Below are positions 7,946 through 20,730 of a stretch of DNA of 64,000 bases, piece by piece. Source of the DNA: Lagopus muta. Taxonomy: Eukaryota; Chordata; Aves; Galliformes; Phasianidae. The stretch lies in NCBI RefSeq assembly GCF_023343835.1, contig NC_064435.1:65544134-65608133 (forward strand), given 5' to 3'. The notes under the pieces were generated by a model, which was not told the origin of the DNA, ran no database searches, and saw nothing but the letters and a program-made list of their open reading frames with translations. The stretch's first letter is position 1; each line of letters begins with the position of its first letter. The position numbers and the translations under genes were made by a program.

Positions 7946-10082
7946 TGCATTTGCAGTAGTCTAATGAATTATTACAGGTTAAAAGTTTGTGTAGCTCTTT
8001 TGCAGTTATACTGGATTGCAGTCCAGTTTCTGAGGTCACTTCATGTTTAACTGTTGTTAAATTCATGCATTCGATCTGCTGTGTAATCTAACTGAATGAT
8101 GATAATACCACAAGTATATTTTGAATCCGTATCTAAGCAGCATGTTATTCTGCTGAGGTACATTTGTTGTACCATCTTGTCAATGCGTAGAAGTTTGACA
8201 ATAGATATTAATTTAATTTGTATGGCTCTGAATTTAAATTCAGATATTTTTCATACCATCAACAGTTTGTATGGAGCAATTAAAATGTTCCCATAACAGT
8301 AGTTTTAAAGTTTTAGATAAACTTGCATTTTACAAAGTTTCTGGGAATGAAAGACTTGCTTAGTCCTCTAAGGAGGCAAAATAAATAAATAAATAAATAA
8401 ATAAAAATTGGCTCATGGATTTGTGTGGCAAGTGGCAAGCTGTTACTTATAAGATCTGTGTGCTTTTTTAGGCAGTTCTCCTTTTTTTAATTAAATAAAC
8501 TTGGACACTTGACAGATTGATCTATCTCATCCTTTCTTCTCCCCTTCTCAACTTCTAGCCTGGGCTTTATAGCATTTGTTGGCTTTCAACTTGTTGATAT
8601 GACACTGAAGTTCATGAGGTGGAAAGTATTTATTGTATTACAGTGTGATTTGTCAGTGTGTGATTTTTCTTTCCATCAATAGGTTACTTTGTAGAGATCC
8701 TAAAATGAAAATAAGTTGTTCATTTCAATCTCTACACGTTCCCTCTTAATGTATTAAAAGAATTCTGCAAAGAGAAAAAGAGATTCATTTCCACTGTTTT
8801 TAAAATAGAAGAGTAGTTCTATGGATGGAAAAAATGTTTTACAATGGAGATGAAAGAAAAGTTGAGAAAATGGAAATTGAATGCCTTCACAATATTTTAT
8901 TGAATATTTTAAACTTTGATGAAGCACAAAGGCAATGCTAAGCTGGAAGGTAATTAATTTTGAAGGACAGAACAAAAGACTAAGTAGGGTAGTTACTTTT
9001 TTCCCCTCTGAACTACTGATCAGATGAAGATACAGTAAATGTATCCAAAAGCTGGACATTATCCATTCATGACAATTGAAGAAACCATGATGTTTATCTG
9101 GTATCTTAGGCTTGGAAATAACATTCAGAATGTGCAAAAATAAATGCTAAATGGTGCTATTTTACATCTAACAAAGAGATTAAACTGTGGCTAGAAATGC
9201 CAGGTGATTATTTGCCCATTAAATAAACAATTAAATATGCAAATATGCTTTCAATTACTCACCTTGTTTGGAATGTAAGCGATTTCCATACAGAAACATC
9301 TTTCAGCTTTTGTATTGATTTCTATTGAAGACAAGTCAGCGATCTCAAAAGGAGAATGTAGATAGAAAAAGAATGGGTCCAAGGGCAGTAATTTTATCGT
9401 GTTTACATAATGCTTAGTGTAATGGGCTTTTATTATGACTGGAGTTGCTCTTATAGCTATCTGTAATGTTTTGGTTGATGTTATCAGGAAAGACGGGCCT
9501 TCCTGGCCTCTCTAGTGGCTATACAATCTAATTACAGTAAGTATATTGGAAATTATATTGGAGATCTAATTCTTTTGATTTTGGAAGTTAAAGAATTTTT
9601 CTGGTTACAAGGTGAGGTGTTTAAGAAAAACTCAAATGGCAAATACAGTTGCTGTTAGAAAATTATCTCCAGTTGATTTTGAAATAGAAACATTTCAAAA
9701 GCACTGTCAGATGGAAAAAGCTGTGTGATGCTGATGTCTGCATGACCTGAAGGAGACAGATGGACAACTCATAAGGTTGAACATTAACAAATATACATGG
9801 GGCCAAAATAAAGAGAATGAGCATCCAAGGGATTAGTAAACCTTGATAAGCATAATTCTTCAACTTACCTAAACTGTGTGAATCTTTCAAAAAAGAATTT
9901 CCATTCAAACTGAAAGCTTTCATAAGAGTAACCAAGGCCCTGTTAGCCAAAGATGAATGGGAAGCTCAGTTGCTGCTCATAAAACTGTGCATTTGTAGAT
10001 GATTACAAGGTGAAACAATTTTAATGAGATTGTACTTCAGAGACAGATGAAAACTCTCTAAATGCAGATGCCCTTATCCCAG
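7946..10082. other. Unique DNA, no gene seen
   Basis: Contains an (AAAT)n microsatellite at 8378-8407. The longest frame, 127 codons on the minus strand at 8754-9137, is rich in Phe, Leu and Ser and looks like chance. Bases 9225-9260 hold clustered homeodomain-type ATTA sites and an octamer ATGCAAAT at 9237-9244; that is suggestive only. Confidence 0.45.
8378..8407. repeat. (AAAT)n microsatellite
   Basis: About seven uninterrupted copies of AAAT/AATA, ending in an A run. Confidence 0.95.
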
Positions 10083-10192
10083 TGAAGGAAAGCACAACAG
10101 AATGAATGAAGAGGACTCTTTAGGAGCTCATGAAAATACTGAAAAAAAGACCTGTGACAAGTGCAAGCATCTGGATAGCCAGATCGATGAAT
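10083..10192 (+). CDS. Candidate short internal exon of an unidentified gene
   Basis: A 110-bp segment lies between an acceptor-like CCCTTATCCCAG and a strong donor GTAAGT at 10193. In one frame it is fully open, and that frame carries a TGA only at the proposed acceptor boundary, where splicing would remove it. It would encode 36 complete residues, including MNEEDSLGAHENTEKK then TCDKCKHLDSQIDE, charged and with a CDKC pair. Composition is less AT-rich and more protein-like than the surroundings. Against it, the stretch is short, the pyrimidine tract is weak, no partner exon was found in this window and I do not recognise the peptide. A chance open segment remains quite possible. Confidence 0.25.
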
Positions 10193-11159
10193 GTAAGTTT
10201 GACTTCTTTATTTCTCAGGGTCTATTGCTTTACATAGTTCATTGAGGGCTATCTAGCAGACTCTTAAGGATAATTTTTGTTTTCACCTTCAGGCATCAGT
10301 CATCTGATTGCTTATGATGAATCCAATTAATTTTGAAAAAGGAATAACATAAAGGAATGACTCCCCATCTTCGTATCCTTCATAGCTTCTTCATATTTTC
10401 TCCTTTTTTTTTTCTCAGGGTGGCATTCATTTCATTTTTATCTTGAGTTTAGTATTACAATTCTGTTATTTAGTCTCAATGTAAGCATTAAAACCATAAA
10501 GCATTTCACAGTTTGCTTGTGACTGTCTTCTTTTGCTCATCTCTTCCCTGCATATCTTCAATGACTTTCATTTCTTAAATGTTTTTCCAAGATTTTCAGT
10601 TTCATGTTTTAACATTATGTATTTTTTTTGATGGCTTCCCTTAATGGACTAGATGGTGGCTGTAGGGAAATTGTTAGGTCACACATCCTGAACTGATGAT
10701 TGAGCAGCCGGTGAAGAAGTATGGCTGGTCCAGGAAACACAGGTGCAACAACTGACATGTTTCCCACTTGACGAGGAGTGCCCTGGGCTCAATTAAGGGC
10801 TAGCCTCCAAAGGGAGAATATCTCTTGCAGGAAGGTTGCTTGCTTAGTGGATGTGCTTGCCTGTCAGAGATTTTTCACCATTAACTGGGTGAGTCAACTT
10901 TTTTTTTTTTTTTCTTCCCTTGTAGTAAATGGCTATTGGTATTCCCAGCAATGCTGTATGGTATTGCAAAGAATTTCTCAGAAGTAGTTTCACTGCTTTG
11001 TGGAATTAATTGGAACCAAGGAGTCTGGAAGAATTTTGCTTCGTTCTCTGACTGGACACTGCTATTTCTAAGTGAGGCTCAATATTTGGCTAAAATAGAG
11101 CAAAGAAGAATAAAACAGGGGTCTCTACACAGGACTGCCTAAGAACAAAACCCTGTGTC
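10193..11159. other. No gene; contains a GC-richer unclassified segment at about 10690-10890
   Basis: Mostly AT-rich DNA. Bases 10690-10890 are clearly richer in GC and have the look of an old interspersed repeat or LTR piece (CAGGAAACACAGGTGCAACA, then GCCCTGGGCTCAATTAAGGG), but I cannot name a family. A T run follows at about 10900-10913. Confidence 0.4.
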
Positions 11160-11490
11160 TGGGAATTTTGTCCAAGCACTTTTAAAATCTGACAGCTTGG
11201 TGCCATGTCTACTACCATGAATAGCCCATTTGAATGCCTGACCAACACTGCATCATATCTTATTTCTGTCTCCACAGAGAAGAGATCAGTGCTGCCCCTC
11301 TGCTCCCCTCAAGAGGAGCTGCCATGAAGCCTTCCTGTAGTCTCCTTTTTGCTAGGCTCAATGACTGACTCTCAAACATATTTCCTGCTAGAACTTTTAC
11401 TATCTTTCTAAACCTCCTGTGGATGTTCTCTAATAGTTCTATGTCTTTGAGGTAGTGTTTTATCACAGTGTAATTGTCTCTGGCTCCATT
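11160..11490 (-). mobile_element. CR1 LINE fragment, internally deleted
   Basis: GGAATTTTGTCCAAGCACTT, then ACAGCTTGGTGCCATG and, after a deletion, GAGAAGAGATCAGTGCTGCC, then CTCTAATAGTTCTATGTC. These are typical of the reverse complement of a CR1 ORF2 3' end and untranslated region. The element therefore reads on the minus strand. It is diverged and no coding frame survives. Confidence 0.75.
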
Positions 11491-14045
11491 CTCCATTGTT
11501 ATCTTCCCTAGGAAGTTTTGATCATCAGGGCAATATATATTTCATCTGATGCCCTATATGAGTGCACATTTTATTAAATATATAATCTTGAAACTTTTTG
11601 CTGATCTTGAAAGTTCATCCCAGAGTTGGAGTACGGTCTTCAGAGAAAAAAATCCTTACAGGTTTAGGAAATTAGGCAATTTTCCATACATGTTAACTGC
11701 TTTCCCTATTCAATTAATGCCAGTTGAGTGTAGTTTGGAAGAAGTATGTATCGTTGTATATCAGGCAAGAACAGTTTCTTTGCATAATTAGTGTAACTTG
11801 CTTTCAGTCAATGTTCAGGAAAAGTAAAGCAAAGCTTATGTTCAGATAAATTGATTTCCAACTCCTGTGGAGTTGCTAGCAAACAAGTGAATAAGTACTT
11901 ATTCTTAAAAGTTGGAGGGTGAAAAAGGTCTGGTAGTTACCATCTCTCTATAAAAGCCTAAGGGTAAGATTTGATAAAGATACTAGCATACACCACTACA
12001 TTGTGTTACTGCTGAATGAAAACAGACAAATGCCTGAAGGAAGCTTGAAGTGCTGAGCAGGGAACTGCAGATGTTGATGTGACATTATTAATTACGAGGG
12101 TATTATGGCCTTGTCTGCTAGGATTTCAGGAATTAATGTAGCAAAAATGTGACATCTACTGCAGGAAGGGCAGTTGTTATACTTCACCAAATACTGTATT
12201 TCTGTCAGACTATTCATGTTACTTTTTTTTTTTTTTTTTTCTAAAGTAAAAAACATTTTGATCAGTCCAGAAAGTAGAAGTGAAATAATGCGGAACTGAA
12301 ACACTCATTTTCTGTGAAATGAATTTGTGCACTAAATATAAGTGTACTAAAGTGCTGCTGTAGCATTTGGGAATGTGTGCTCTATCTTTGGTGCATATTT
12401 TACCCTCTGTGCCTCCATATAGGCATTTAGGTGGTTTAAGTTATCTTTTTAAGTGGTACCTTCTTCTTTGAGAACAAAAGTATCAGTAGCTACTACTAGA
12501 ATGGAGTCAGAACAGCTGCGATTCAATACTGTTTACTGTTTACATGTTTACTAAACATGGGGAAAATGAATTTCAGCAGGAATGGGATAAATGTAGAAAA
12601 AAAAAAAAAAATCACTGTCCTGTCGTAACTTTCATTTGTTTTACAAGATAATCAATGAAAAATTCTTTTTCAGAAAAATTGTTGTGTTCAAAAATACCTT
12701 CTTCTGTAGTAGAAGTTTTTTTTTTTTTCCCTAGCTACTGTGCTTTCTGAATGTAGTCTTTAACCTCACACAGTGAATTTTGACTCTCTGTGGAGCTGTA
12801 CTGTTGCCAACATTAAGCATTCCCTTCATTTTTACTGTAAAAAATTTCACTGTGGATTCCCATATTCAGTCTGTAAATAATTTCCACATCGTAAGTATGG
12901 GCTTATCTTAATGCATTTAGTGAAATAGGATTTTCTGACCTTCTACACTGCTACTAGAAATGAAGATGTTACAGTCTAAATTACAAAGCAAATCCAGAAT
13001 TAGTGTAAAGCCTATGTTTAAGCACCCCTGAAATTTGGAGATGCACAATACAGAATGAACACTTGCAAATTTCCTTTTCCTCAATGGCAGGTGTTGTACA
13101 CCTTAGGCCTGATACATGCCTGATTATTAGACAAAAGACTTCAATTTCTTTTCTTAGTTGTTTTTATTAAGTTGCTGTACATATAGCTGTATGTGTACTA
13201 ACTATAATCTTTCACTGTTAAATTTGGAAGTCAAAACAAGAGTGGTCTTTTTCTTTGAAGAACTGATCTAAGAATTAGCCTGTCCTTCACAGTCTTGCTT
13301 TTATCAGCTGAGGATTACTGGCAGATTACTTATGAGAGATTAACAGATTAAAGCTCCATTGATTTGTACCTTCCTTCTGTTTCAAAAGATGCCTGACAGA
13401 CTCATTCAGTTCTAAAATGAGTTTGAACAAACCTATTATTTTAACGTATTGTTGGAAATACATGAAAGAACTTTAAGGCAGATTGAAACCTTAAATCAGG
13501 TTTTCATGATTTTTCTCTCTAAAACAATTCTGATCACTTCTGAGCAAATTTGTCCAAAGTGGAAAAATATAATTATTTCTATTGGAAAAGAGATTCCTCA
13601 CACTGTGTATGACAAAAGAGGAAGACATAAGCAAATTTATCCCGCTGTGTGGGTTCACTGTAATAAACACATTACAGTCTGGATAGGTGGTAAGATGAGG
13701 GGAAAAAGATGTGGGTTTTAGGAGCAGCTCTATCAGGAAGAAGAGAGCTTACAGCTTACAGGAGTAACAAAAAGTAAGAAGAAAAAGACTTCAAGAAGGA
13801 TGGAATGATGGTGAAGAGAAAACAGGAAAGATATGGATCATGTATTTTGTTACTATATTCGGCACTAGATATGGCCTTCAAGAGGCACAGGGAGATCTGC
13901 TAAGGAGAGGTATGTTATAGCGTATATCTTTTTCAAATAGGGGGGAAGGATACTTGGAGCCAAATTCAGAGTTCTATGGAAGAAATAATGATTTTACCAT
14001 GGGAAAAGTATGTGCAAGAGGAAAGAAAGGGATGAAGACAAAATT
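11491..14045. other. Unique AT-rich DNA, no gene seen
   Basis: T run at about 12222-12240 and A run at about 12597-12611. Frames here are short or low in complexity; a 90-codon plus-strand frame at 13449-13721 shows no known motif. No repeat family recognised. Confidence 0.45.
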
Positions 14046-14285
14046 ACAGAATCGTAGGAATTGGAAGGGGTCTCTGGAAATCATCTAGGTTCCCCACAGG
14101 AAAGCATCCAGGGTAATGATTATCTCCAGAGAAAGAGATTCCACACTCTCCCTGGGCAGCCTATTCCTGTGCTCTGTTACTCTCAAAGTTTTATATCATG
14201 TTTGTATGGAATTTCCTGTATTCCCATTGTCCCTTGTCCCCTGTCACTGCTCACTGCTGAGAAATGTCTGGCCTCAAATATCTGG
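14046..14285 (-). mobile_element. CR1 LINE fragment
   Basis: Begins CAGAATCGTAGGAATTGG with AAGGGGTCTCTGGAAATCAT, the reverse complement of the CR1 3' tail, and continues through TCTCCAGAGAAAGAGATTCC, CCTGGGCAGCCTATTCCTGT and CCCATTGTCCCTTGTCCC. CR1 3' untranslated region in minus orientation, truncated at its 5' end. Open frames on the plus strand here are antisense artefacts. Confidence 0.9.
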
Positions 14286-15764
14286 GGGAAGCAGAGAATA
14301 GAAGAATGAGAATCAAGGGTGAATATGTGAATTGGAGAAGTAAGTCAAGGAAAAGGGGTAGAACTTGGAAAACAAATGGTATAGGAGGATTTTCAAGGGG
14401 AGGGAAAGTGAAACAGGGAGGTCTTAGACTTAAGGTACTAATAACGGAAGGTAGAGGAATATTTTAGGAGACTGGGACAGTCTCAGTCATTTTGAAGGAG
14501 GTTTGAGAGAAAATGTTATTGCACAATACAGGAGAAAAAGAGTAGTTAAAAGGAGCAACAAAGGAGGTAAATGATAGAACACCAACAGTTGGTAAGTTTT
14601 GGCAAGCACTCAGAGAGAGCATCTCCTGACTGTGATCATCAGTAACAACTGAGAAATTTTAATTGAGTCTTAAGTGATCAGTCTGAAAATTACCAAGACT
14701 GTGACTTATAAGATTGAATCTTCAGTTATAACTTGATTTTTATAGAGTTATACTGCTTAGAGGCATTAGTTTTCCTCTGTGAACTTTTTTTGCTATTTAC
14801 TGACTGTACAGTGTTGTGATACAGCTGCTTTAATTGGAGTGCTATTGTTTCTACACATACTCAGTTGAAGAGTTTAAGTATTGTCACAACTAATGCTAAT
14901 ATGTTAAATGACAAGAGAAATACTGAGTATGGTCTTAATTTTTATTACAACACTAAAACATGTATTGGAAAAGGAGTGCAGAAAACAAGTGTTTACAAGA
15001 ATTAGAGAACAAACTTAACAATAAAAGAAAGATAAAAGAACAAAACCAGTTATGATTAATCTAAATCAGTCTCCTGCTCATGTAAGGGTGCTGTTACTTT
15101 TTCCTATGGGTCAGTTTGAGTTCAGAATAACTCTTTGTATACAGGAATAGTAATAGACATGGGAAACTGAATGTTCAAAATATAGCTTCGGTCCTCATCA
15201 TCTTTTCTCTCAGGAGAATAAATAATGTTCAGGTTTTTAAGTTTCCTCCCAGAGGAACGTTGTGCTGTAATTTGGTCAGCTTTGTCTCCAGCTAATTTTT
15301 ACATGTGTATTCTTAAGTGGGAAAAGATTTGTAAAGTGTCCTCACACTGGGAATCTAAATTAAACTAAAAAACAGTTAAAACACAAGTGCATACTTACCC
15401 TCAGGAAAGGAAAAAAGAACAAAAACAAATTGCTAGTGTAAGATGCCAAAGTTCATGATTTCAAAGTAACATTAAACAAGAAGAGCCCTCAGTTGTCTCT
15501 TCACTGTGGAAAATTCTTATAGACTAAGTTGTTGGATGGCTGCATCTTATTTTATTTATCTCCCCTGCCTCTTACGTTTTTGACACTCTTAGACATATCA
15601 CTCTTGAAAATTAATTGCAATGTAAATATTTTAAAATACAGTGATGCCTGTAATGCTGTATTCTCACATATCTATTTCCTGAAGGCTGCTCCTGGAAAAT
15701 CAAACCAAGAGTACTTCTATTTTATGAAAAGACCTTCTGGGTGTTTATGATATTGCAAAGTTAC

Positions 15765-15783
15765 AAAAAAAAAAAAAAAAAAA
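15765..15783. repeat. Poly(A) run, 19 bases
   Basis: Uninterrupted A run. No retrocopy is recognisable upstream of it. Confidence 0.95.
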
Positions 15784-17757
15784 CCAAACTTCAAACCATT
15801 CATTATAGTAAAAGTGAACAATAAATCATCCTGAGTGTAAAGAATACAATTGTATAACTACAAATTTTAAGATAGTAAATTACCTTCCTGGAAAACATTC
15901 TCTTATAAGAATTCTTTATGATCTCATAAGGTTTTCTTTTTGCAGCAGAAATCTAAATAATTTAGCTTCTGATTATTAATTCATGCTAAAATAATTTGTG
16001 AATGTTTACATTATATGAAGCTGATTCATTGAATTATTTATCACCTGATATAATTTCAATAGGCATTGTTTAATTTTTAATGCTTTACACAGAATACCAT
16101 TAGCACAACAATATCCCATGGTGTAGATTACTGTAGAGAAGCTCCCTATTCTTAATCAGGAAGTTGAAAATTAATATTTTCAAACAAATAATGCAACTTT
16201 GTGCCTTCTTCTTCTATATCCCCACGTACATTATTGTTGATATGTATGGTGACCTTGTAATACATTTACCACTGGAATTTACTTGTAATATGGAAACAGA
16301 GTCAGATTTATAAAACTTCTGACAAGAGGGATTTATAATAGCTATTTAATCCTGTTTGTAGCAGAACAACTCTGTTTTCAGTGAAATGCTTGTAGGATCA
16401 GCTTATAGGTGAAACAGTCTCATGAAACATCACTTCTGAACAAGAAATAAACTTACATCTTCTAGTTATATATTATGGGAAAAGGAGTGTTGGGGATGTA
16501 TAGTGACACTGTCCAGAATGTGGCTAACTGTATCCGTTCTTGTTACGGTAAAATGGCCTTGCATTAGCTAAGATATGGAAAATAAGCTTGGAGCTCCTTT
16601 GTGTGTGTGGTGGTGTTCATCTTTTGTTCTTGCATTATGCATTCTTGTTTTACTTAATAAAAAAATTTTGCAAGTTCTTTAAAATTCTTTATTGAACTTG
16701 AAGCTATGCTGATTGATTGCTTGCTGAGTATTACAATGCATGTTGTTGTTTACTGGCAAATTCTTTTGGTAATAACAGTATGGGTAACCATTGGAAAAAG
16801 GGTAAGAATATAAAACTGAGTAGTAATTATGATACTATGTTGCTGACTGCTTGAATTTCAGTTTTGTGAGAACTGCAAAGTTCTCACAATTGAGAGAGAA
16901 GGAACATGAAGAGTCATTCACAGTACTTACATTTTATTTATTTATTTATTTTTTTGTCTTAAGTCTTATATTTGTGTGGGATTTAAGCTATACTTCATGT
17001 GATTTAGTGAAACTCTGCAGATTCACTTTGAATCGATGTGTGTGCACTTCCCTGAGAGGGGAAGGTAGAACTCAGTGTGATCTCATGAGAAGTATTTGAG
17101 CCACATAGTTTTCTTACTTGAGTGAAAAATTCTCAAGAAACTTGTGGCCTTTATATTTTACAATTTATTTGTATTTTGTGTATTTGCAAATGTATCAGCG
17201 CCTTTACAATTAGTTAAACATGGCACCTACTCTATATTCATGCAAATATGTAGTATTTTTTTCAATAATTAATTTGTTTATTTAAAATTCCTGCAAATTA
17301 CTTAATATGAATCAGCTTTTTCTTTTTGAATTATTTACTGTGAGATTTTGCTACTTCTGCTCTCCTCGCTCTACTTAATGTGAGACTATGAAAAATTAAG
17401 TACATACAGCAACTTACATTTATGTTTTCATTCCTTCTATATGTAAACTAGAAAAGTGATTTTACATATGTAGATACTATACAAACAATGGATATTCATG
17501 AGTGGTTTATGATCTTCTGTTTAGAATTGGGTCTTAAAAAAATTTAAAAAAAAGATCCTAGGCTTTTAGATAGTATGTGAAGATATTACTGTAGAGTAAG
17601 CAGAGTAGTTGTCCAAAATGTAGTATATAATGTAGAAATACTTAAATATCTCTAGATATAATTGCTAAAAAGTAGTAGCAATGTTAGTGGTAACAGAAAT
17701 CATCTGGAAGTAGTTTACTAAAATGTTCATTTTCATTTTAATTGTTTGAAGTTAATT

Positions 17758-17783
17758 ACTGGGATGAAACACTGGGATGAAAC
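17758..17783. repeat. 13-bp perfect tandem duplication
   Basis: ACTGGGATGAAAC occurs twice back to back with no mismatch. Confidence 0.95.
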
Positions 17784-20257
17784 ATAATGATGCAGATTGG
17801 AATAATATTCTCTTCCTTAAACTTGAACTCAGATCTTTTCTGATTTAGTAAAAACTGATGTGCTGGAAGAATAACTGCTCAGAAGTGTTGGGTGTCATTC
17901 TGCCATTAAGAACGTGTTCATTTCTATAGGAGGTTCTTGTTTGTTCTTCATGTTTTGGCGGAGTTTTCATAAACATGTTTATTTATCACATACATACCTA
18001 TGTGCGCATTTGTTTTTCCATACTCATACTGAAGGAATTCTAGGTGATGGTTTGTTTTTTATTGAAGATAGTTAAAGGATAAAAATAGGATGTATGTAAG
18101 CCTGGCATGGAGTCCTCTCAGTTCTTCTTTCTGAAGAAAAACAAAGGGGAATTGTGTCTTCATCTTTGAGCTGTTGGACCAGTTTCTGGTCAAAATTGTT
18201 CCACAGAGGTCAACTGAGTCATTAAATTACATGGATTTTGGGTGATTTTCACTAGTCTGGATTTAAATGAGGCTATGAGGCAACATCATCTCCCTGCACT
18301 TCCGTTATTGATATTGGTAGGTTTAGGATGTTGTTCTGCAAAGCAATGAAAATGGTTGAGAACTGCATTTCTGTGCTAATTAGAAATTACCAAGGCAATC
18401 TTTCATGGAAGAATTACTAAATAAAGTTGTAATAAATTTTTGTTTTTGAGATCACTTAAGGTGTTACTGGAATTATGTGGATAAATACACAAGGAGGAAA
18501 TATCTTGGCAAATGATCCTTATGTAACTTTTACTTTAAGATGAAAAGGAGAGCTTGGGGAGTAAGTAAAAAAAGCAGAAAAACTTATCCTAAACTATATT
18601 AAAAAGAACAGTCAAAGGCATAAGATAAAATTCTGAATATTATTGTCTTTTAAGAGTTTTTATTCATCTGTGCAAGTACTACATTTTAGTGTGGCCTACA
18701 ATTTTCAGTTTTTGAATTAATCTTTTACACTTGTACAAAAAAATATTGTTAGAGTGCATGTTTGTATAAGCATTCTGATACTTGTCTTGCCTGTTTAGAA
18801 CACTTTAAGAGGAGCTGTGTTGTTTTTGCTCTCTATGCATGTTTCCCTGGCATTGCAGGGAACTTCTTTCAGTACCTCTATTATAAGGAAATCTCTGAAA
18901 GCTAAATTCTCACAGTACTACTGAATTTGAAATGAAAAAAACTACTTGTTTTTCCAATTAATCTACCCAGTAACTACTTAACAACATGCATATATGCTAT
19001 TTGGCTTTGTTTTTTAATCCGCACAAACTATAAATGTTTTGGAGGTCAATTTCTTCCATTACTGCTATGTGCTCTATTGATCTGACTCTGTCCTTGTTGA
19101 TCCTGATTTATTTGGTGAGTTAGAATGATACACTGCAGTGATTGTTCTATTGCATTTATTTTGTCTGGACACATCAATCAGCTGTACCTCTCAAATCATG
19201 GATTGCAGTTAGGAATTCGATTATCTTATATATTTGAAATAATTGACTGTTTTATTTCGGTAGCACCTTGTCCATTTTATGGTATTTTATCTCTATTATA
19301 TTCTAAGTTTATTACATGTAACTATTCAGCATTGTAGTTTTAAAGGTATCACTGTGAATCAAATAACTTGAGTGTATTACAAAAGGCTGACAGCTTTCAT
19401 TTTCTTATCTTATGAAACAGAGTAATGACTTGACTTGGCTAATAACTAAATGTACTTCTCAGTGTATTTTCTTGGTTCTGTTAAAATGTCAGTGGTCTTC
19501 AGTTTTCTGTTTAATCCATCTTCTATACCTGTTAACTAAGATCCTGTCCTTTTACAGTCATCAGATATTTTCAGGACATCTTTGTAATTAATTCTAACCA
19601 AGGCTGTCTCTTCTCCAATTACGAACTGATGCTTTTTAAAAACTCCCTAACAAAAATAACTAAAGTCATAAGAAAAAGCGATAGAAAGTGATATTTCTAA
19701 AAGTGACTTGAATTCTGTGGGGCAAGATCCAGTAAAGGGCTTATGGATATGCTGAGTCTCTGCAGTTGAATCCAAAACTGAGATATCAGTACCTTTGCAC
19801 TATACACACTATGATGTGAAGTAGATGTTAAAGAAATCTTTTGGGGAAAAAAAAATAAACAATGAGAAACAATGAAGAGCTAGGTTGTAAGAAATGCTTA
19901 ATATGAAAGTATACTTGAATACTCATCATCAAGTACATTGTGAGGAAGCTTTGTTAATGGTCTGCCCAAAATAAAGGTTCAGATAACTTTTGCAGCTTCA
20001 TTTTTGCACATCGCTCTGATGTTTCCCTACCATCTTCCTTCCGAAATACTGCCTGCTTAGTTTTCAGTATCCCTCAACAGAAAAGGAGCTAGGGAAACAG
20101 CCATTAGTGCAGGACTTTAGGACAGCATACAGGAAGATGACTGAACCAAGATTTGTACCTTTTGCCTGACACTGTTACAAGGGGCAGTGCCAGTATCTTG
20201 GGGCTTAAAACTCACCAGTTCTTTCTGTTCAGATAAACAGTTCCTGTCTGGGGAATA

Positions 20258-20338
20258 AAAAACAAAACAAAACCAAAAAACAACAACAACAACAAAAAAA
20301 CACAACCAACTAAACAAAAAAAAAAAAAAACAAAACAA
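20258..20338. repeat. A-rich (AAC/AAAC) low-complexity tract
   Basis: Runs of AAAAC, CAACAAC and A14 units over about 80 bases, with almost no G or T. It lies some 290 bases upstream of a CR1 fragment. Confidence 0.9.
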
Positions 20339-20624
20339 AGTGTTCACTCTTCAGAAATGCCCTTAATAACACTTTTATAGACTGCTACTTAAATGTTCCT
20401 CTCTGAAAATAAACACCTTGCACTTGACACTTTCCTAAAACTATTGAAAATTTATTTGTAAAGAATTAATCTAGGAGTAGAGCTGGTATACTGTGTAGTA
20501 AATTCAATGTTTTCCTGTGTCAATCTTGATTTGGGGATACCTTCTGGATCAGTTCTCTTTGGTATGAATCCCAAGTAGGTTTTAGAGCCTATTTGTTAGA
20601 ACTCTGGAACAGAGTTTATGTTTG

Positions 20625-20730
20625 GATTTTGTGTTGAGGGACGTGATTTAGTGAGTGCTCTTGGTGATAGGTGGATGGTTGGACTGGATGATCTTGAAGG
20701 TCTTTTCCAACCTAGGTGATTCTGTGACAT
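20625..20730 (+). mobile_element. CR1 LINE 3' tail fragment
   Basis: GTTGAGGGACGTGATTTAGT, then GGTGATAGGTGGATGGTTGG, ACTGGATGATCTTGAAGGTC and TTTTCCAACCTAGGTGATTC: the CR1 3' end in plus orientation, well preserved over about 100 bases. Confidence 0.93.

Larger units (their letters stand above)
14286..20624. other. Unique AT-rich DNA, no gene seen
   Basis: More than 6 kb with no recognisable coding region or interspersed repeat. Contains an A run at 15765-15783, a perfect 13-bp tandem duplication at 17758-17783 and a CA/A-rich low-complexity tract at about 20258-20338. Bases 15955-16085 are dense in ATTA/TAAT sites, which is common in conserved noncoding DNA but also in plain AT-rich DNA. 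Confidence 0.45.

Noticed and set aside
8754..9137. Minus-strand ORF of 127 codons, among the longest in the window
   Set aside because: Rich in Phe, Leu, Ser and His from A/T-rich DNA, with no motif or splice context; expected by chance in this composition.
14061..14309. Plus-strand ORF of 82 codons
   Set aside because: It is the antisense of a CR1 3' untranslated region and has no meaning as a protein.
20117..20347. Minus-strand ORF of 76 codons with Phe/Val runs
   Set aside because: Its N-terminal half is a translation of the AAC/A-rich low-complexity tract.
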